Shown in pieces: positions 7,503 to 10,328 of a DNA stretch of 10,328 nt. The position numbers were made by a program, and so were the translations under genes. The DNA is from Gammaproteobacteria bacterium UBA2955 (GTDB taxonomy: Bacteria > Pseudomonadota > Gammaproteobacteria > Pseudomonadales > Azotimanducaceae): NCBI GenBank assembly GCA_002348825.1, contig DEBN01000027.1:7075-17402 (forward strand), given 5' to 3'. Below the pieces are notes generated by a model, which did no database searches, was not told the origin of the DNA, and saw only the letters and a program-made list of their open reading frames with translations. The first letter of the stretch is position 1, and the number at the start of each line of letters is the position of its first letter.

Positions 7503-8912
7503 TCCAAACTCCCGAACATCGACAAAATGACCTGCTACCGCTGCAGCTGCCGCCATTGCCGGGCTTACAAGATGGGTGCGGCCACCGTAGCCTTGACGCC
7601 CTTCAAAATTACGATTCGAAGTTGACGCGCAATGCTCACCTTCACCCAGCTGGTCTGGGTTCATACCCAGACACATGGAACATCCAGCAGCCCGCCACTC
7701 GAATCCGGCATCCATAAAGATCTGCGCCAAGCCTTCCTTTTCAGCCTGAGCCTTAACTAAGCCAGACCCCGGTACCACCAGCGCCTGCTTTATGTTGTCG
7801 GCTACATGGCCACCACGAATGACCGCAGCCGCGGAACGCAGGTCTTCGATCCGCGCATTGGTGCACGAACCAATAAAAATCCGATCCAATTTGATGTCGG
7901 TAATCGCCTGCTTGGGCTGCAAATCCATGTAATCCAGTGCCAGCCTCGCCGACTCAGCCTGAACGGCGTCGCTCATAGCGTCGGGATCCGGAACCTGCTG
8001 ATCGACCCCGCTGACCATTTCTGGAGAGGTTCCCCAAGTTACTTGAGGCGCGATCTGGCTAGCATCGAGGTCCAATGTTTGATCAAAAACAGCATCTTCA
8101 TCGCTGACCAAGGTGCGCCAGTAGGCAACCGCCCGATCCCACTGATCGCCCTTTGGTGCAAGCGGTCGACCCGCAACGTAGTCAATTGTCGTATCGTCCA
8201 CTGCTACAAGACCCGCCCGCGCGCCCGCTTCGATGGCCATATTGCACAGGGTCATTCGTGCCTCCATCGACAATGCTCGAATCGCCTCGCCGCGATATTC
8301 AATCGTATGCCCGGTCGCGCCCGCAGTGCCCAAAAGGCCAATGATCGCCAACACCAGATCTTTCGCAGTGACGCCAGGCACCAGCCTGCCGCTAACGTTG
8401 ATAGCAAAGTTCTTCGCTTTGTTTTGCACCAAGCACTGGGTGGCCATGACGTGCTCGACTTCAGATGTTCCAATACCCTGAGCCAGAGCAGCTAGCGCTC
8501 CATGAGTGGATGTGTGCGAGTCACCGCAGACGATCGTCATCCCCGGCAGGGTTGCCCCCTGTTCAGGACCCACTACATGTACGATGCCCTGTCGGGGGTC
8601 GTTTATTTCAAATTGCTCAACGCCGAATTTTTTGCAGTTTTCGTCCAGCGTCAGCACTTGCTCGAGCGCGATCTCATCGGTGATGCCAGAAAACCCTTTG
8701 TCGCGGTCTGTGGTGGGCACGTTATGGTCTGGCGTCGCTAGATTAGCGTTCACCCGCCACAGTGGTCGACGGGCTAACTGCAAACCCTCGAACGCCTGAG
8801 GCGAAGTTACTTCATGTAACAGCTGCAAATCGATGTACAGCAGACTGTTGCCGTCCGCACGCTGCCCAACATAGTGCGCTTGCCAGATTTTGTCGTACAG
8901 GGTTTGGGCCAT
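7500..8912 (-). CDS. leuC: 3-isopropylmalate dehydratase large subunit
   Basis: LeuC is the aconitase-type subunit holding a [4Fe-4S] cluster; with LeuD it isomerises 2-isopropylmalate in the cytoplasm. From the ATG at 8912 it is 470 residues ([16 protein letters not shown]); a TTG one codon upstream is the only nearby alternative. Key features: [12 protein letters not shown] (57-68), [16 protein letters not shown] (129-144), [11 protein letters not shown] (348-358) with cluster cysteine Cys350, and [13 protein letters not shown] (410-422) with Cys411 and Cys414. The near-C-terminal [12 protein letters not shown] is also standard. All three cluster ligands are present. Unusually, no Shine-Dalgarno is visible: the bases before the ATG are U-rich (TTATTGATTTTTTG). 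The first gene of the leu block starts 70 bases after aroC, with a terminator-like element in between. Confidence 0.98.
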   Translation of the reverse strand: MAQTLYDKIWQAHYVGQRADGNSLLYIDLQLLHEVTSPQAFEGLQLARRPLWRVNANLATPDHNVPTTDRDKGFSGITDEIALEQVLTLDENCKKFGVEQFEINDPRQGIVHVVGPEQGATLPGMTIVCGDSHTSTHGALAALAQGIGTSEVEHVMATQCLVQNKAKNFAINVSGRLVPGVTAKDLVLAIIGLLGTAGATGHTIEYRGEAIRALSMEARMTLCNMAIEAGARAGLVAVDDTTIDYVAGRPLAPKGDQWDRAVAYWRTLVSDEDAVFDQTLDLDASQIAPQVTWGTSPEMVSGVDQQVPDPDAMSDAVQAESARLALDYMDLQPKQAITDIKLDRIFIGSCTNARIEDLRSAAAVIRGGHVADNIKQALVVPGSGLVKAQAEKEGLAQIFMDAGFEWRAAGCSMCLGMNPDQLGEGEHCASTSNRNFEGRQGYGGRTHLVSPAMAAAAAVAGHFVDVREFG

Positions 8913-8927
8913 CAAAAAATCAATAAC

Positions 8928-8961
8928 AAAAAAGACGACGCAGTCTAAGAGCGCGCATCGT
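8928..8961 (-). terminator. Probable intrinsic terminator after aroC
   Basis: On the minus strand ACGATGC (8961-8955) can pair with GCGTCGT (8941-8935): a 7-base-pair stem with one G-U pair and a 13-base loop, followed by C and then six T (8933-8928). It begins 21 bases after the aroC stop, as expected for a Rho-independent terminator of an upstream transcript. The large loop and moderate stem suggest partial efficiency. Complementarity and T-run are seen directly; activity is inferred. Confidence 0.5.
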
Positions 8962-8970
8962 ATAAGACAA
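8942..8970 (-). promoter_or_regulatory. Candidate sigma70 promoter for leuC
   Basis: The minus strand carries TTGTCT (8970-8965), a 17-base spacer and TAGACT (8947-8942), each matching 4 of 6 bases of the -35 and -10 consensus. The spacing is ideal but the hexamers are only fair. A start near 8935 would give a U-rich leader of about 20 bases before the leuC ATG. The element lies inside the terminator-like hairpin. Confidence 0.3.
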
Positions 8971-8982
8971 ATCGGATCGGCG

Positions 8983-10044
8983 TTATTGTCCCATCTGGCC
9001 GCGATGTCGCAGCAGATGATCCATTAGAACCAAGGCCACCATAGCCTCGGCAATCGGGGTAGCGCGAATTCCGACGCAGGGGTCATGCCGTCCTTTCGTG
9101 ACGACTTCGACCGCATTGCCGTCGGTATCAATAGACTGCCCGGGCGTCGTGATGCTACTGGTCGGTTTTAGCGCCACTGTGGTAATTATGTCCTGTCCTG
9201 AGGAAATACCTCCAAGTACGCCTCCCGCGTGATTGCTCAAGAAACCCTGCTCGTTCATTTCATCACGGTGTTCGGTGCCGCGTTGCCGAACAACGGCTGG
9301 ACCATCGCCAATACCCACCGCCTTGACGGCGTTTATGCCCATCAACGCACCAGCCAGATCGGCGTCGAGACGACCAAATACCGGCTCGCCTAAACCCACC
9401 GGCACGCCGGCGGCCACTACCGTTACCTCGGCGCCGATGGAATCCCCGTCGCGTCGCAGGCGGTCGATCAACGCGCCAATGGACTCCAACGCATCTGGAT
9501 CCGCACAGAAAAACGGGTTGTCGTTGACGATACTCATATCCAAGCAGCGCGGCTGGATATCTCCAATAGCCGATAAATAGCCTTGAATGTTCACCCCGCA
9601 GTGCTGGGACAGATATTTCTTGGCAACGGCACCAGCGGCAACACGCATAGTGGTTTCGCGCGCAGAGGAGCGTCCACCACCGCGATAGTCACGCACACCG
9701 TACTTTTGCTGATAGGTGAAATCGGCGTGCGCTGGGCGATAGGTGTCCTTGATGGCCGAGTAATCTTTACTTTTTTGATCCTCATTCATCACCAACAGCC
9801 CAATCGGCGTGCCCGTCGTAACACCTTCGAAGACGCCACTGAGAATCTGTACCTCGTCGCTTTCGCGACGCTGGGTCGTGTATCTTGACTGGCCGGGTTT
9901 GCGTCGGTCTAAATCCGGCTGCATATCCGCTTCAGACAGTTCTAACCCAGGCGGACAACCGTCAATAATCGCCCCCAACGCTTTGCCGTGGCTCTCGCCA
10001 AACGTCGTGACACGGAACATTTCACCGATACTGTTACCCGCCAT
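8983..10044 (-). CDS. aroC: Chorismate synthase
   Basis: AroC converts 5-enolpyruvylshikimate 3-phosphate to chorismate, using reduced FMN, and supplies tryptophan, phenylalanine, tyrosine, folate and quinones. I use the ATG giving [20 protein letters not shown], 353 residues, which aligns with the family start; the frame stays open upstream by 85 more codons, but those lie within prmB in another frame. Family signatures are complete: FGESHG (15-20), [15 protein letters not shown] (120-134) and [13 protein letters not shown] (318-330). The conserved histidines at 18 and 106 (RPAHADFTY) are present. GGAG lies 5 bases before the ATG. It follows prmB by 31 bases. In Pseudomonas aroC also lies close to prmB. 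Confidence 0.97.
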   Translation of the reverse strand: MAGNSIGEMFRVTTFGESHGKALGAIIDGCPPGLELSEADMQPDLDRRKPGQSRYTTQRRESDEVQILSGVFEGVTTGTPIGLLVMNEDQKSKDYSAIKDTYRPAHADFTYQQKYGVRDYRGGGRSSARETTMRVAAGAVAKKYLSQHCGVNIQGYLSAIGDIQPRCLDMSIVNDNPFFCADPDALESIGALIDRLRRDGDSIGAEVTVVAAGVPVGLGEPVFGRLDADLAGALMGINAVKAVGIGDGPAVVRQRGTEHRDEMNEQGFLSNHAGGVLGGISSGQDIITTVALKPTSSITTPGQSIDTDGNAVEVVTKGRHDPCVGIRATPIAEAMVALVLMDHLLRHRGQMGQ

Positions 10045-10047
10045 AAT

Positions 10048-10065
10048 TGCTCCGCTCTGCCGGAA
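10048..10065 (-). promoter_or_regulatory. aroC ribosome binding site within a possible small hairpin
   Basis: The minus strand reads TTCCG-GCAGAG-CGGAG directly before aroC. GGAG is the ribosome site, 5 bases from the ATG. TTCCG can pair with CGGAG (five pairs, one G-U), covering it. The ribosome site is well placed and supports the aroC start; whether the hairpin forms is a guess. Confidence 0.45.
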
Positions 10066-10075
10066 TTGCCCTAGT

Positions 10076-10328
10076 TCACGCCTTGACAGCGGAAGTATGG
10101 GAACCCAAAGCCGATCCTTCAAGCAAAAACACGCCTTCGCCGCCATCATAGAGTTCCGGCCAAACCAGCGGTAATTCGGTATATTTCCTGCGCAGAGCCG
10201 AAGCGCTGGCGCCCACCTCACAAATAAACAGGCCCTGCCCACCGAGTTTGGTCGAAACCAGCGGTAATAGTCGGTCCACCAGCGCCAAACCATCGTCACC
10301 GCCCGCTAGCCCTAACACCGGCTCATGT
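10076..10328 (-). CDS. prmB: Ribosomal protein L3 glutamine methyltransferase, C-terminal part
   Basis: PrmB methylates a glutamine of ribosomal protein L3 with S-adenosylmethionine. Only the last 83 residues are in the window; the gene runs off the high-coordinate edge, so the catalytic NPPY motif is not seen. The visible frame reads [20 protein letters not shown], matching the family's EP-LAL-AGDDGLD stretch, then [22 protein letters not shown], and ends with [16 protein letters not shown] and a short tail to the TGA. PrmB, PrmC and HemK share this C-terminal pattern, but the neighbouring aroC and the [17 protein letters not shown] ending favour PrmB. A 31-base gap precedes aroC, so the two are likely co-transcribed. 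No start can be assigned. Confidence 0.88.
   Translation of the reverse strand, partial: HEPVLGLAGGDDGLALVDRLLPLVSTKLGGQGLFICEVGASASALRRKYTELPLVWPELYDGGEGVFLLEGSALGSHTSAVKA
10162..10268. repeat. 14-base direct repeat inside prmB
   Basis: AAACCAGCGGTAAT occurs at 10162-10175 and again at 10255-10268, 93 bases apart and in the same reading frame. On the coding strand both encode the residues LPLV, in contexts that fit the family, so the repeat probably reflects coding constraint and chance codon identity. Confidence 0.5.

Noticed and set aside
7806..8495. Long open frame on the plus strand (229 codons) opposite leuC
   Set aside because: It lies fully within leuC, whose protein shows complete family motifs; the translated plus-strand protein is arginine-, histidine- and asparagine-rich with no recognisable domain, as expected for an antisense shadow.
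10162..10268. 14-base direct repeat as a possible mobile-element or attachment-site trace
   Set aside because: Both copies are in frame inside prmB, both encode LPLV at positions fitting the family, and nothing between them looks inserted.
10045..10299. An 85-codon upstream extension of the aroC frame
   Set aside because: It overlaps the end of prmB in another frame, shows no family similarity, and a family-typical start with a GGAG site exists at 10044. The repeated YRWF in the extension is just prmB LPLV codons read in a different frame.
1..10328. Search for CRISPR arrays, tRNAs, rRNAs, insertion sequences, prophage or defence genes
   Set aside because: No regularly spaced repeats, tRNA-like cloverleaf in the spacers, transposase-like frames or terminal inverted repeats were seen; the coding density with core genes leaves little room for any.

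Overview
The window reads as ordinary core metabolism from a gammaproteobacterium. Every gene I can support is on the minus strand, so transcription runs from high to low coordinates. In that direction the order is prmB (C-terminal end only), aroC, leuC, leuD, leuB, asd, a fimV-like gene, truA, trpF, trpB and trpA (N-terminal part only). From memory, leuC-leuD-leuB-asd-fimV-truA-trpF is a gene order shared with Pseudomonas. Having trpB and trpA directly after trpF, instead of at a separate site, fits other gammaproteobacteria such as Cellvibrio-like or marine lineages better. The FimV homologue also points to Gammaproteobacteria. I cannot name a genus from sequence alone.

Region by region: 10045-10328 holds the end of a ribosomal protein L3 glutamine methyltransferase gene and a 31-base gap. 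8983-10044 is chorismate synthase. 8913-8982 is a compact spacer that seems to combine the aroC terminator with a possible leuC promoter. 5768-8912 is the leucine block: both subunits of isopropylmalate isomerase, then isopropylmalate dehydrogenase. 4724-5752 is aspartate-semialdehyde dehydrogenase. 3038-4708 is a short, divergent FimV/HubP-like polar membrane protein. 2223-3014 is tRNA pseudouridine synthase TruA. 2088-2222 is the longest gene-free stretch (about 126-135 bases) and holds only small inverted repeats. 1-2087 carries the end of tryptophan synthesis: TrpF, TrpB and TrpA with overlapping ends.

Taken together, the genes join three amino-acid routes. AroC makes the chorismate that feeds tryptophan. 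LeuCDB makes leucine from 2-isopropylmalate. Asd opens the lysine/threonine/methionine/diaminopimelate branch. FimV and TruA are unrelated passengers commonly carried in this cluster. Gaps are tiny (15-31 bases) or negative (leuC/leuD, trpF/trpB, trpB/trpA), so most of the region is probably co-transcribed and translationally coupled, with a likely break between aroC and leuC and a possible one between truA and trpF.

I found no mobile element, tRNA, rRNA, CRISPR, prophage or defence gene and no sign of an undescribed system. The items worth a second look are small: the overlapping terminator/promoter before leuC with no Shine-Dalgarno, substitutions near the TrpA active site, the reduced FimV, and small inverted repeats in spacers.
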